Source of the DNA: Marchantia polymorpha subsp. ruderalis
Lineage: Eukaryota > Streptophyta > Marchantiopsida > Marchantiales > Marchantiaceae
Length of the DNA: 64,000 nucleotides
NCBI GenBank assembly: GCA_037833965.1
Contig: AP031351.1
Span: 15,016,501-15,080,500 of the forward strand
Direction of reading: 5' to 3'
The translations under genes and the position numbers were made by a program. This document shows, piece after piece, positions 47,629 to 59,791 of the stretch; position 1 is the stretch's first letter, and every line of letters starts with the position of its first letter. A model generated the notes under the pieces. That model searched no databases. It saw only the letters and a program-made list of their open reading frames with translations, and was not told where the DNA came from.

Positions 47629-50600
47629 ATGGCAGCGGCTGCTATGGAGGTCGACGGGGCCGATCGCCCTGCTGCGAAATTCTCGTTCAATGGTGCGCGC
47701 GAGGGACCTTTTTTTGTTCGAAGTTGGAATTTGGGAGTTGATTTGAGCTTGTGGGTTGAGATTTCCGATCTGTGTGTGTGATTAGCTGAGAATTCGGAGT
47801 GGAGTGTCTTTGGGTCACGGTGCTGGCCGGCTGATTGCAGTGCTTTGAGAGTTCTTACGGATCGTGGTGGTTATTTTCCAGTTTTGCAGCTGATCAAGAC
47901 CGCACAGACACAGCATGGTCTGCGGCTCGGGGACTACAAACGGTATAGGTATGTGTATTTGTGCAGAGAATGAAGCGAATGTTTTCTAGTTGTGTAATTG
48001 TGTATAGGGATGGCTCTTAACCTTGTCGTAGGCCTCTGACCATCACTCAGAATCGAGAAATTTTTTTCACTGGCAGCTGTAGTTTTACACGGTTCTGAGC
48101 AGATGGACAATTAATAGTACGCATTGATATCGCTTTCTTTTTTCTTAGTTGAACATATGGAACTCTCTGCAGACGTTATTGCACTGCTCGTTTAATGCGG
48201 CTCTACAAGTCGCTGAACTTCAAGCACGGTCGAGGAAAATACGTCAAGAAAGAGATTTCTGAGGCAACAGTTACAGATGTCAGATATCTCCATGTGGTGC
48301 TGTACTCATCAGAAAGAGCATGGAGTTATGCTATGGAAATCAAGTCAACGACTGCCGGAGCTAATGCTCGTCAGCAGGCTCACCTTATTCGAAGACTAAC
48401 CAAAGCAGCAAAATGGGGAGATCTGCTCAATCGGCTGTGCTCGGAAAAGGCTGATTCCAGGACCGGTCTGGAAGCATTGGTATGCTTGCAATTCGCTCCT
48501 TTTTGAAATTCGGAGTGATCTTTGGTGCAGAGGGAAATTTGTTCTCTCGATAGGCCTGATAGATGCACTTGGTCCCAAGCCTTCTTTATTATTGACACTA
48601 ATATTAAGAGAAATAAGACACTAATATTATTTGTTCCCTGCTCTCTCCGTCAACTTTGTGAATTGTCGTTAGGCTGGGATATAATGTAACAAGTTGAAGT
48701 TGAAGAGGGATCACGAGGTCAAATTGAGTTCGTTGGCCCCGGGACTATCTGACGGGAACAGGAAACCTTATGCCTAGCATGAGGTTTCACGTTCCTGTCA
48801 GATAGTCCAAAGGGACTAGTGCCTTGGGTATTTTCTACTGCTCAGATTTTTGACCTAAATTGAACGATAGCACTTCTGAACGAATTACATTGTCATCGGT
48901 TGTTTCATCCTCTCTTAGAAAGACCTATTTATTATGATGGTTACTTTGGCAAAAAGTATATATCTTTTGTCCAGCGTCAGGCTCAGTTAAATTTGGTGAA
49001 TATAAACTGTTCTTTGTGTTTTCGTTCGCGAACAGGCCTATGCTGAGCACATGCGAGGCAATTTATTGTTAGAACGAGGGACTGACTGGGAGACAGCTCT
49101 TAAGAAGTTCAAGAGCGCCAGGTTTGACACTAAGGTTCTTTTCTGCTTCTGTCCTACTTTAAGCACTGCAAAATGAACTCTTCGGGGAGCTGTCAGTTTC
49201 AAGCATGTTGTGTCGGTCTATGGTAAGTGGTAAGTTTTGGAAGTTTTGTACAGGAAAGTCTACGACGAGCTGGGAAAATTTGGAGACGTTGAAAATCAGG
49301 TCATGTGCCGTCAACGGGTGGAAGAGTTGGACTCTATCATAAAGTTCTGCATGTATGAAATGGGCCGTTCTGATCTGAAGGGCTCTGATTTATTGGGTCT
49401 GACGACCCAGGAAGGGCCGGCTTTTGACTTGCTGCAGTCAAAGCTAGAGGTACAGTTTTTATCCTAATTCTGTCTTAGTAGTTCATCTCCTGATTTCCTT
49501 CTGTACAATTTCTTTACCCTCCTCAAAAGAACTCTTCAAATATTTTGCAGCCTTTGTGTAGGCCCCGTCGGAAAGCAGGATGTTTTGCTGTGAATTTAGG
49601 GTGAAGACTTTTAGGAGTCTAAAAGACGTTATTTGATGGTATTTTGTGTGTTTTCGTTGGACTTAGTCCATTACTACTTCTGTCACTGAAAATTTTTAGC
49701 TGTAGATGCTTGTTTCCCCAAGCGCATTCATGGTTCGCTTGATGTAGCTCAACGGTTAGCTCAACATGGATGTGCTGGATGTGTTATCATGATGTGCCAC
49801 GATTGCTCAGGCTTCAGATAACAGCAGACGATCCCTGAGTGCCGGCTTTCCATCTCGTATGGATCAGCTAATATTGAATGTGTCATGTCTTAGGCTGTCA
49901 TGGCGGAAGCACGGACACAACAAGCGGTTTCAATGACAGAACTAGAGTGGCTTGGTCGCAAGTTCCCTGTCAAGAATCCCAAGACTCGTGTCTGCATACT
50001 GAAAGGTCCATGACTGACTATACTGCTGTGTATGCTTCCCTATATTGCTTTTGTCTCTCTGCAGTAATCACGTCACCTATAGTTTTGACATGTGTCATGT
50101 GCTATATGCTAAGTTAACATGCGTTTGATTGGATCGATGGCATGATGAACAGGACAAGAGCTGCAAAAGGAGTTGGTAGCTACTGCTTCAAATCTCACTG
50201 AGAAAAAACTTTCTGTTTTTGATAAAATTTTCATCGCCTACCAGGATGCAAAGCGACATATTCGGGATGACCTGGTAAGGTAGCTGGGTAGTGTCGTTTT
50301 GGTCGATCGTTCAACAAGTATGTATAAGGAAAGTGCCTTCACAGTTCATCGTTCTGAATCTCAGCGTCCTTAGAAACCAAATGTGGTGAACGTCTGACGT
50401 AGTCGCTTGCGCAGTAACTGTGTACGCCAACCCGTTTACACAGGATTACTAGTGATTGATATATTTTGACTGTACAGGCTGTTGCAGGAACTGCGGAAGA
50501 CGTGCGAGAGGAACTCAACGGACTAGACAGAGCAGTAAGCAGTATTTTACTCCAGCAGACAATAGAGCGTAACTTAGTTTTGGTGACCATCGCAAAAGCT

Positions 50601-52108
50601 CGTTGGGTTCGTGCTCAAAAAGGACTTCGAGAAGAAAAGGGCGAAAAGCCTGCGAAACCAGAGGATCTTGTTCGGCTTTTTGACACACTTATACAGGTCT
50701 GAAACCGAAATAACTGGAACTTAGAGAACTTTCCTCTGCTCTCAATTCAATGATGAATAATCAGCAATGACGTAGTCATCTTTATGACAGGATGATCTCG
50801 CACGAAGGCTGATTGATTACCCTTGCTATTCAGAATATTACAGATCTTGCGGAGCTAGTAACCTCAGGACGAGAAACTAGCGCCAAGATTATATCTTTCG
50901 CCAAAGATTTAGATGCCCGACGGCTTGGCTTTCAAGCAGGACGGTAAGCTATAATGTCTCTTTCACGTGATGAACGGGGATGTTTTTTCTGCTTGGTAGT
51001 TGTTCAGCCAGGAATGTCACAAACTTATCGTTAGAAACCTTTGGACTGTGGATTTCTTCAGTATCTTCTGTCTTCCATTTTATATCCTCTGATGACCTTA
51101 TGAAGTCACCCGGTTGTACAGATGTTATTATCTTTCACAGGCATATAATGTCGCTGCGAAGTTTCCCGAAGCCTACGCTCTAACCAAGCGCGCTCAGGAG
51201 CATGCTGAGCTGGCAATGAATATTTTCCGTCAATCTGTCGTCTTAGATGAGGTATGGAGACCGTCAGGGAATAATAAGCTGCTGATTTAAGCTACATCTT
51301 AGATCCAGATTACACACCTCGAGGATTTTATGGTTATTAGACTTTAAAATTGTCGGCACGCCTCCTCAGCTAAGTTTTGACTGTGTACTCCTGCATGTCC
51401 CGTTTGTATTACTACTATGCAGGTTGTCTTACAGGAGTTGAAGACTCTAGCTGAGGACTGCAGGGCTCAAAAATGTTTGATTCATGCACGTGGAGTTATG
51501 GAAGAGCAGAAGTCACATGACTATGTGCAGAAGGGTATTGGGTCTCTTAATTTGTCGAAAGACGCTGTCAAAAAGGTATGTTAGTGGATCCCGATTACTG
51601 TTCCCAAAAGTTTTCCACTATACAGCTTTGTATTATATTTCTCACATTTCAGAGAATCTATCACCTTAGACCACAGTATTACCCTAAATCACTCCACGTG
51701 GTATTAAATTGTTTGGGTGTGACACTGTTGACGTATGTACTGCCGCTTGTAGAGAATACTAGTACTCGATCTTGCCAATCTTATTTATGACTTGGTGGAC
51801 ACTGCCTATCCTAGTGGCAATTTTTTTCGTACTGAATTGATTTTTATCCTCTGAATCGAATAATGCAGGAAGAAGCAGGGTACTTACTGGATAAACTGGA
51901 TATGTTTGAGTCAGTACTGGGACCTGCCGGTTCAAAAGAGCAACCTCGAATTTTTCAAGTGTTGCCATCATTTCAAGCTGTTCCATGTAGACCAATCGTT
52001 TTAGACACGGCCCTCATTGCTATTGAGTTCCCATCTCTAGAAGGAAGACTGAAGAAAGAGGAAAAGGCTACAGGATTTTTGAAGAAGTGGAGTTTATTTG
52101 GAAGATGA
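47629..52108 (+). CDS. SRP68: Signal recognition particle subunit SRP68
   Basis: Cytosolic SRP subunit that binds the 7S RNA S domain and pairs with SRP72 in cotranslational targeting to the endoplasmic reticulum. Twelve exons keep one frame of 601 residues, like Arabidopsis: 47629-47692, 47882-47948, 48173-48479, 49036-49121, 49254-49449, 49894-50005, 50153-50274, 50478-50696, 50834-50943, 51122-51251, 51423-51575, 51869-52108. The RNA-binding N-terminal part has TAQTQHGLRLGDYKRYRRYC, KHGRGKY and RYLHVVLYSSERAW. The middle holds helical repeat-like stretches (NWLGRKFPV-type, NGLDRAVSS, TIERN, PEDLVRLFD, RCYYLSQAYNVAAKFPEAYA), and the C-terminus, the SRP72-binding side, has LLDKLDMFES and LKKWSLFGR. 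The ATG at 47629 opens with MAAAAMEVDG. Assignment is firm. Intron 3 carries a hairpin described separately. Confidence 0.96.
48742..48808 (+). ncRNA. MicroRNA-like hairpin in SRP68 intron 3 (candidate)
   Basis: Arms of 27 bases at 48742-48768 and 48782-48808 pair with one G-U and two adjacent mismatches. The pairing continues through ATGC / GCAT to a 3-base loop. The shape (67 nt, few mismatches, on the transcribed strand of an intron) resembles a very short plant miRNA precursor or a small MITE-derived inverted repeat. Plant precursors are usually longer, so either reading is open. There is no evidence of processing. Confidence 0.35.
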
Positions 52109-54410
52109 TGCGGTCATTTGAGGTTTGTACCTGATGCAAAGAGCTGACAGCTTCTATTTATTGCCAGTTCGCGTATGGCACGAATGAAGTTTATGCACTT
52201 TTCTCGAAGATGTGACACCGAGGCATTATAAGGCATCCTTATATCTGAAAACTCAGGATGTTGAAGGATAGACGGCTGATACCTACATTTCTATTTTGCG
52301 TCATTCTTCTCGTGCAGGACGGATGCTTGTACTACTTGCTCATTCAATTCACGTGGATGAAATACCTCTACAGTAATTCCGGAGATAGACTTAGCACATT
52401 CTTGTTACAACCTAGTACAGTAATAGAGTTAAGTGTGCGCGGCTTCCATTCCCATACCCATTTTTGTTTCAGGAAACTTGAGTTCAGATGTTCAGGTGCG
52501 AAGTTGCACTCCTGAAGATGCCCTGAAGATTAGGAGATTCTGTAACAGTTACAAATGAGACTAGCCCCTTACGCTGCAGGGTTTTCTGCAACTCATCATA
52601 GATATGCAAGGGCTTCTCAACCATGGATGTAGTGTAAGGAACTGGTGAAAGCAGCGCTCAGTGTGCTGCAAATTGATGCTTGTGAAGGTCTAGTCTTGAA
52701 GTTGTGTGCTGGCATTTTCCTTCAGAGCCCTGCACGATTTGTAGCTCTTAAGAGAGCAGAAACTTTAGGGAGTCGAAAATGTACGTTTAAAGTCGACTCG
52801 CTGTCCTGCCTGTTTCCCCAGATAGGTCTCCACATGAACTTAGTCCTGTGCTATGTGATAGGGCTCCTGCTCTGCGCTTGTGTGGAACTAGTGAAACCTC
52901 ATCTGTAATTCTGTATGGAATGCTTGCATACGGACATTTGGAGTTGGCACACGGTGACACGGATGCTTTTGCCGAAGTCAGCTGACCTGCTGCGTCTGTG
53001 TTTACCTTGCTACCGAAACTATGTGGGTAATTATTGTCTTGTCAGCTCTCTTCGAGACTGCAAGATTCACTTGAATGTAGGCCTGATCTCTTCCTTCTAC
53101 CTTTTGGAGCAGAGTTATCTGTGCAACTACGTGAGATATTTTTCATTCTCAGTGCGGAATGGTCCTGATATAAAGAGTAGAGCCAAGAATCAGGCTACAT
53201 CTGTCCAGTCCAGGCTCATGGTACGGATTAGATTCTTGAACCAAGGAAAGAGTTATCGACATTTGTGAATGAAATAATGTATTGAAAGCATTCGAACCAC
53301 AAGAGGAGTGGTTCGAGTGAATTCAGAATTCTCCCTTATTCTTGTCTGGAGGTCTCTCATTTCTTTGTATGTAACGGGCATGAGACTTTCTGGCCTTTTG
53401 AAGGCCCCGAGTACATTTGACTGGCAAGTTTCTGTTTGACAACTTTCAGTGTTTCAAAAAACTCGAGGATAGTTCACGAAAATTTGTATGGGCAAAAGAT
53501 TTTTCGGTTGTGTCCAAGAGATTGTACTTTCCAAGCTATTTGGGGACGGGACTATCACGTTAATGATAATCAAACTTCTGGAAACTTATAGTTTCCACAT
53601 GTGCGGCATTCATATGTGATCCCTGTTTCCTGGACTACTTACCCCAAGGAAACAACGATGAGGAGATAGCACCAAGCTCTTCTTGGAAAACTCATGTGTG
53701 CAACATATCCACTGAGGTATCCAAAATAAAGGGATGTGTATAACAGATACACCCACGATGCATCAAAACATTCATCGCTCTCGTACCAAATGCCACAATC
53801 AATCAAGTACAATATACCGTCAAGGTAGTAAAGGAAAAGTCTCTTTTATTGTCAAATCCTTCACACTCCTTTAGTAAGTGATAACTACTTTGTGCTTCAA
53901 AGAGTCTAGTTGTTTTGAAACCAGACTCTTTGAATTTACGTTCTCATAAGTTTGGAAATTGGGTTTTGAAAATTGACATCGACTAAGGACAACACCAGTG
54001 CAAGTACGCTAATTGACTGCAAAATATGTTCTAAGCCATGACAAATAAGTTGATACCTCATTATGCAAATACTGCACTTCTTTCAAACAAATTTTTTATG
54101 GCTGTGTATAAAAGAGCAATAGAGGGAAGGATCTACCGCGAAGTCATGATGTGTGGACCATGCATGGGTAGAGGGCTGATCTCTTAGAGGCTCGGGTCGA
54201 ACAGCTTGATGTTGTCTTCCTTCTTGTAGAGCCCGGGCAATATGATCACAAAGAAAGGGGTTGTTCACGTGTATCGCACGATTGGAGCAGGAAACGTTCC
54301 TCGTGGTTCTGTGTCGGTTTAAATCTCAAGACTTCCATCTTCCCTGGTTCAGCCAAGAAACCAAAGTCGAGAGAAAATGCTATAGTCATAACGCAGTCCA
54401 AAGCTCGGCC
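52109..54410. other. SRP68 3' region and gene-free stretch
   Basis: The first few hundred bases are probably SRP68 3' untranslated sequence. Two adjoining plus-strand frames (52645-52908 and 52915-53268) have no domain and are likely chance. Small hairpins occur at about 53,297-53,318 (CGAACCAC / GTGGTTCG) and about 53,902-53,940 (TTCAAAGAGTCT / AGACTCTTTGAA). The leader of the next candidate gene probably starts after the TATA box at 54107. Confidence 0.4.
54107..54113 (+). promoter_or_regulatory. TATA box candidate
   Basis: The sequence GTGTATAAAAGAGC is a strong TATA-box match about 300 bp before the ATG at 54411, so a leader of roughly 270 bases would result. No other core element is identified. 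Confidence 0.4.
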
Positions 54411-54863
54411 ATGGAGTCGGAGAGTGCGAGGATAAGGAAGCAGTTATTGGAGTTCGAAAATGGCAAATTCCGCATGAACGAGAGAATGCCAAGAGATTTG
54501 GGAGGTCTGCGCTCGTTGGCAGTAGCTCGGAAACGGACACCTCGACCGAACGCCAAGAGGTTGGAGGATTGCGAAAAAGGCTGGAACAACGCGTTCACCA
54601 AAGGACTGCACTCTCCACCGCCTCCGGCTTCCCCTCGCTCGCCTGCCGCAAGCAAAGGCAAATGGGCCGCCCCTGACTCCTCATCCCCGACTCCTTCTGC
54701 CAGCCAAGACGGCAAATATATGCGTCGATGGACCGACCACTGGCGGAGTGTCAGTGATATGGATGGCAACTGGAGAGGCAAATCAAGTGCCAGAATCGAA
54801 TCCCAAACTCAAAGAGCCATGAATGCCAAAATCCTCGAAGCAGGTTGGGTCTCGACCTTCTAA
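54411..54863 (+). CDS. Hypothetical 150-residue hydrophilic protein
   Basis: A 150-codon frame with ATG at 54411 (MESESARIRKQLLEFENGKF) and stop TAA at 54863. The product is basic, with a short helical N-terminus, a Pro/Ser-rich middle (SPPPPASPRSPAASKGK) and a Trp-rich tail (RRWTDHWRSVSDMDGNW). There is no membrane segment or targeting signal. A TATA box lies upstream at a sensible distance. I do not recognise the family. The frame is longer than chance neighbours and its protein composition is not that of a shadow frame, but no homologue can be named. Confidence 0.45.
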   Translation: MESESARIRKQLLEFENGKFRMNERMPRDLGGLRSLAVARKRTPRPNAKRLEDCEKGWNNAFTKGLHSPPPPASPRSPAASKGKWAAPDSSSPTPSASQDGKYMRRWTDHWRSVSDMDGNWRGKSSARIESQTQRAMNAKILEAGWVSTF

Positions 54864-54998
54864 CCCGATCACACTTCAACGGGATGCAAGCTTGAAATCT
54901 AGACGCTCTAAACCCGAACCAACGAGACAGCCTTGAGATTATTCTAGTCTTATTTTTCCAAGTAGATTGTCTGCAACGCGAGAAAATCAACGTCGTGT

Positions 54999-55511
54999 AT
55001 GAGCCAAGTTCATATGGCTCGCTCGATCGACCGGGAGGCGGGCGGGGAAGCCATTTCCGATCCCCCATATACACCGCTTTGCATCTCCTGCGCATCGCCA
55101 ACTGGCCCAAGAGTAATGCTCGCTTCCCTTCGATGCCTCCGTTTCTGTAGTTCGACACGACATTCAAGTTGCTTCTGTGTCCCTTTGACGACGGCTCACA
55201 TCGAGCTTGAGCTGCTGCTGAGTCTCTTTGGCGCGAGGCAGCTAGTGGAGGGTCAACATTCAATGATTCAGAGAATGTTGTTTATTATATCAAAGACGCA
55301 AGCAATGTTCAAAGAAACGAGTCGGCTGGGTAAACATGACCCGCCTCAGAAGAAAACAATGGAGGATCTGGAGCGCGAGTGGATCGATTGCGGTAAGGGG
55401 GATCTGCTCGGGCAGCCCGAGCCGTCCTGTCATGGATTTTGGAACAAGGTGATCGTGGGCTATGATTTCCAGAAGCCCAAAGACGTCGTGAGACTGTGCA
55501 GTTTGGAGTGA
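54999..55511 (+). CDS. Hypothetical ORF, start uncertain
   Basis: The open frame from ATG 54999 gives 170 residues. The first 110 are Cys- and Leu-rich and not convincing. The end, from an internal ATG at 55359 (MEDLEREWIDCGKGDLLGQP), looks like real protein and ends DFQKPKDVVRLCSLE. It may be a separate short gene, or the last exon of a gene that includes the preceding ORF at 54411-54863, which lies 135 bp upstream. No family is recognised. Confidence 0.3.
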   Translation: MSQVHMARSIDREAGGEAISDPPYTPLCISCASPTGPRVMLASLRCLRFCSSTRHSSCFCVPLTTAHIELELLLSLFGARQLVEGQHSMIQRMLFIISKTQAMFKETSRLGKHDPPQKKTMEDLEREWIDCGKGDLLGQPEPSCHGFWNKVIVGYDFQKPKDVVRLCSLE

Positions 55512-56930
55512 GGATGGGCGAAACATTACAGCGATCAGAAATGAATACCACGCGTTTACGACTTCGACCGATTCGATCCCACCCCAACCTCGCTCAACGA
55601 AAGGATCGCTTCCAAATGCGCGGTGTTCAAAGCAGCAAGGGGAGGGCAAACCGCCGGTGATTCAAACAGGCCAACTCAGTCCTAGAGCTGCACAATGGTT
55701 CAGTTGAGAAGAAATAAGAATTAGTGAAATAATGTCCATCTCAAAATAACCTGCTCCGAGAAAACGCAAAGATTATGTAGTTGCACGTCGCTCGTCATTG
55801 TTCGAAACCTGAAAGTTTAGGGTGGTCGAGGACATTTGAGCCTTTTGAGTCCCAGGAAACTGAAGAGGCCTGAGGGGGAGATCGAGCCAGAGAGGGAGGG
55901 AGGGAGTTAAGTGAATGAGTGAGCAAGAAGCTTAGGAATCAAAGGGTTTGTGGAGGGAAGGTCGTGTGGGTTCGATTCGCTGGAAAGAGAGAGCCACAGG
56001 TAGAACCGTCCACGGATCGACACGAGAGGGATTTGTCCACATCCTATTGCGGCCCGCTAGCTCGTTCAATCGTGGCCCCGACAAGGATGAATGCTCCGCC
56101 GGATGGTCGGATCGGCACGAGCACGTCGAACTCGAAAAAGAGAGGTTATAGCGTTCTGCGCATTTTAAGCCTCAGTCGATATCTTGTCGAAAAGTTCATT
56201 CATCCGACGACCGACTCCCTCCGCTTTGACACTGCATTCATGCCCAAGGCCTAACCGAGTCTTTTCCGCTTTCTTACTTTCTCAGCGATCATCCTCGAGA
56301 GATGGTCGCCATCGAGAAAATTATTGTCGGATCTCACGTCGAGAACTGGAAAGATGAACTCACCAGCAGCACCCGAGACATCCCCATGGGCCAGGACTCG
56401 GAACGACCTACTGGAGCTCGTGGACAGACAGCACAAGGCTGGGGAAGAGAAGGGACAAGGGTTTGAGGGAAGATCCGCTGACGGCGATAGTCGCCATTTA
56501 GAAGAATGTACGAGGAGAATCATCAGCCTTCCGTGCTAGACAGAGAATGTATCGGCACAGATGAAAGGAATGCCATTCTATAGCTATGCAGTGTCTGGTT
56601 ATTAAAGAAGACGACGGCAATAAATGCCACGGAGTGCATGGACGCCGCCACACAACCATCGCAATGAGAGCTCAGGAGCCTTTATTCTCACACGGCGTGA
56701 TCGAGGCCTCGAAAGTTCTGGACACGGAAGGGTAACGGGCTACTGCATACACTTCCCCTCTTTTCCTTGAGAAAGGTCGGCTCTTAAAACTCGCGCTTTC
56801 CTCCACCGCCCACAATCATCGTTCCGACGCTGGGATTGTCCTTGTAGAGGATTATCAGTAACAGGTCAGATTTCCAAACCTCAGATCTTCCACAAAGACG
56901 TCAAGGACCGATCGAAGTCATGTGATACAT
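55512..56930. other. Region without a supportable gene
   Basis: Short frames on both strands (for example MNAPPDGRIGTSTSNSKKRG from 56086 on plus, and 56251-56523 on minus) have no recognised domain or splice partners. An interrupted purine tract (GGGGGAGATCGAGCCAGAGAGGGAGGGAGGGA) lies at about 55,873-55,905; I note it only as low-complexity sequence. Composition then falls abruptly into the AT-rich island. Confidence 0.35.
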
Positions 56931-58595
56931 GTGCTCTTTAATATGCATGCATGAAACTTTGAATTATGCACCTACTTCTAACGTGCATGTTGACTCAATT
57001 TTGTTGCATTTACTTTGATATGTCATAATTTATACTAGTCATACAATCTTATTTTATCAGAGGTTAAATAATTTTATATCTATAGTAGTTTCATTTAATC
57101 TTGTTGCATTCGTTTTTATATAAGTTATAATACTTTAAAATTATTTTTTATTTTAGCATTTATTTAACAAGGAGTAATTAAGTCACTTATTTTTAAATAA
57201 TAAATCAATATTAATATTTGGAATATTAACAGAGTAGATGCAAAAATCTTATTTATTTGTAGTTGAAAGTCAGAATGTTTTAGTAGTATATTAAAATATA
57301 AATTTCATCAAGAACATATCAATTATAACCATATAAGACATTGAATCAATATCTCCAATTTTTTAAAATTTTTTCACTTAAAATTTCACATCAAAAATTT
57401 AAAGATTTTACATCCTTGAAATTCAAGTTGATAAAAAGAGGGATGGTTTAATTGATGAATATTTAAAATTTCAGAGTTTATATTGTATGATGAAATATTG
57501 AATATATATTAATTGATATGTCAAATTAAACCCAATAAGATAAGATATACAAAAATAATAAATTTTCTATATGATAGAAAAAACGTATCATTCATATTTT
57601 GATAAAAAAATTTATGTATGAAAGTTTTTCTAAAATCATATAAAATTTATATAATCATATAATGAGTTAATAATGAAATAAATATGTAAATAATGTATAC
57701 TGTGAAATATTTTAATAGCAAACTTGATTGAGGTTTTTTTTTAAATATAACAGAATTTAATTAATTATTATCATATTTAGAAAAATACTAGTTATTACTC
57801 AATATAGGTTTATTATTTTTCACGTTACTACACTGTACAGAAGAGAATTCTGTGATTGATGCAAAAAAAAAAAAAAAAAAAAATTGGATGTATGTAATAC
57901 CACGATTAGTATCATGACATTCTGTCATTCTGACACCTCGATTTCATCCGGTATCAAAAGCATATTTGTTTTATTTAATTAATCACAAATTTTTCTTGTG
58001 CATTATATAATAATGTGAGTGGATAATTAATTTAAATTGAATGATAATTAAATATTTATACATTTATTATTAATTATTCTTATGAATTTTTTAATGTATA
58101 TGTGTTAAATCTTAACCACTTATGAATTTAGGTCTCATAGTAAAAAAACATAGTTTCACACCATCATTGTAGATTTTTTTTTGCATTATTCATTAATAAA
58201 TAGTATAAATGATCATATCAAATCATATATTTGTTCATTTATTATATTATTGAAATAAAGTAATGAGATAATTCTCAAAATGATTGTTTGATAAAGATTC
58301 ATCATAATCATAAATTTTAGTTCATTGATGTCTACCGAAATTATGTGTTAGACAACGTATACATTATGCTCTTATTGATTAAAAGACACGGATGTATCTG
58401 ATTTTTTATCAAGTTCAAAAAATATATGTACACAAAATTTTAAGTATATATTTTTATGCAAGGAAATGAAGGTGTCCGCACGATAAAAGTTTCAACAGAA
58501 CATCAATTTATCAACTATTTTTAAGAACTACTTCAAATCTTGGTTAACTTTAGTTCACTTAATCATAGCAAGGTAAAAAATTACCTAGAGCTTTA
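56931..58595. other. Second AT-rich, ORF-free island (1.7 kb)
   Basis: Composition and appearance match the island at 15.2-18.5 kb: about 80 percent A+T, very few CG dinucleotides and no open frame of 60 codons. It contains a run of 20 A residues at 57864-57883. No termini, genes or tandem units could be recognised. Probably eroded repeat DNA. Confidence 0.65.
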
Positions 58596-59791
58596 TTTAT
58601 GAAGCAGCATAAGCTCTTTAATTCCAGTCATTTAATAATTTTCAAGTCAGCTAGAGCCGCTCATAACAAATTAAGAGACCCTAAACCCATAAAAGGGTTT
58701 CGAGATAGACAAATGTTCGCAGGACATGTCGGATTTGTTTCAGTGAAAAAAGTAAAAAATGTACTCCGACATCTAAGCCCACGTTCGTACAAAGAGCTCA
58801 AGCATCTATAACCTCCGAAAACGATGATCAGACTCTGATATTTCACACCTATTTTTCAGTTGAAGTCAACGGAAACGGTCATGGGACAGACATAGTTATC
58901 TGTAAAAGTGACTGTATCATTAAACTTCTCGGCACAGTATAACTTTGAAGCTTCATTACTTGAAACGGAGGAAGAGAGACGGTTTACTCCCTCGGCCACA
59001 ACAATACCACGAAACACTTGGAAGTGGAAAACGTGGTTGCGAGATTTGTTTGTAAAACAATCCTACAAATATCATCCCTGGAATCCACATCTGAAACTTA
59101 AAAGGATGGAAAAGATAAACAAGCGACTTAATCCCCTTGCTGCCTTACTGTTTGGATTGTACATGAGTCACATCCGCCGTACAAATGAAGGTAAAAAGTA
59201 TCACCTAAAATGAAACGTTCAATTTAGGTGATGTTTTTCACAGAGGGATAAAACATTTCAGAGAAAGTTCCCTCGGTCAAATCCAGAAGAACCACATTCC
59301 GATCCATCCCAAATATCTCGGCCTACAAAAGTAACTAAGAGTTCATCAACAATGAAACAAACAAGATAATCCTCAAACCATTTCAAATTGCGCAATATCA
59401 TACACGTGTGCTCGACAGATGAAAAGGAACGGCCAGTACCCTGGGTGGAGCAAAATTTGCACTTCTATTTCGTGACCGGCTTCTTGTGATAACTGGGTTT
59501 CGAAACACATCTCGTATTAACGCGTTACTCCCGATTTAGAGCAACCACGAACCTTGTGATTTAACCTGGACTGTTGTACCCGTAAGTTCTAAACGCAAGC
59601 AAATATATGCTCGACCTTAACACTGTCCGCAGTTTAGTTTCACCTGTTGTTATTCGTGAAAAAAACAACGACCCGTCACCTCGGGCAAGAAAATGCGCAC
59701 TAAAGAGAACCGAATCCCTCAATTTAACAAACCGCAAAAAGAAGCGAAGGGACAGGCCAGAATTTGTATATCCAGAGATTTCTTCGCGGAA
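58596..59791. other. 3' flank of the EF-Tu gene
   Basis: No gene that I can support. Two plus-strand frames (58599-58811 and 58908-59213) are rich in Lys and Arg but have no domain. A 10-bp hairpin (ATCACCTAAA / TTTAGGTGAT) lies at about 59,201-59,234. The part adjoining 59,792 is likely EF-Tu 3' untranslated sequence. Confidence 0.4.

Noticed and set aside
50980-50995. A 16-nt microexon in SRP68 (RCFFCL) with a non-AG acceptor
   Set aside because: It restores frame, but the intron before it would be 36 nt. Extending the next exon to the acceptor at 51121 (exon start 51122) gives RCYYLSQAYNV in frame with normal splice sites.
52645-53268. Two long plus-strand frames after SRP68
   Set aside because: They have no domain, and the SRP68 stop at 52108 matches the family C-terminus, so these are probably 3' untranslated sequence.
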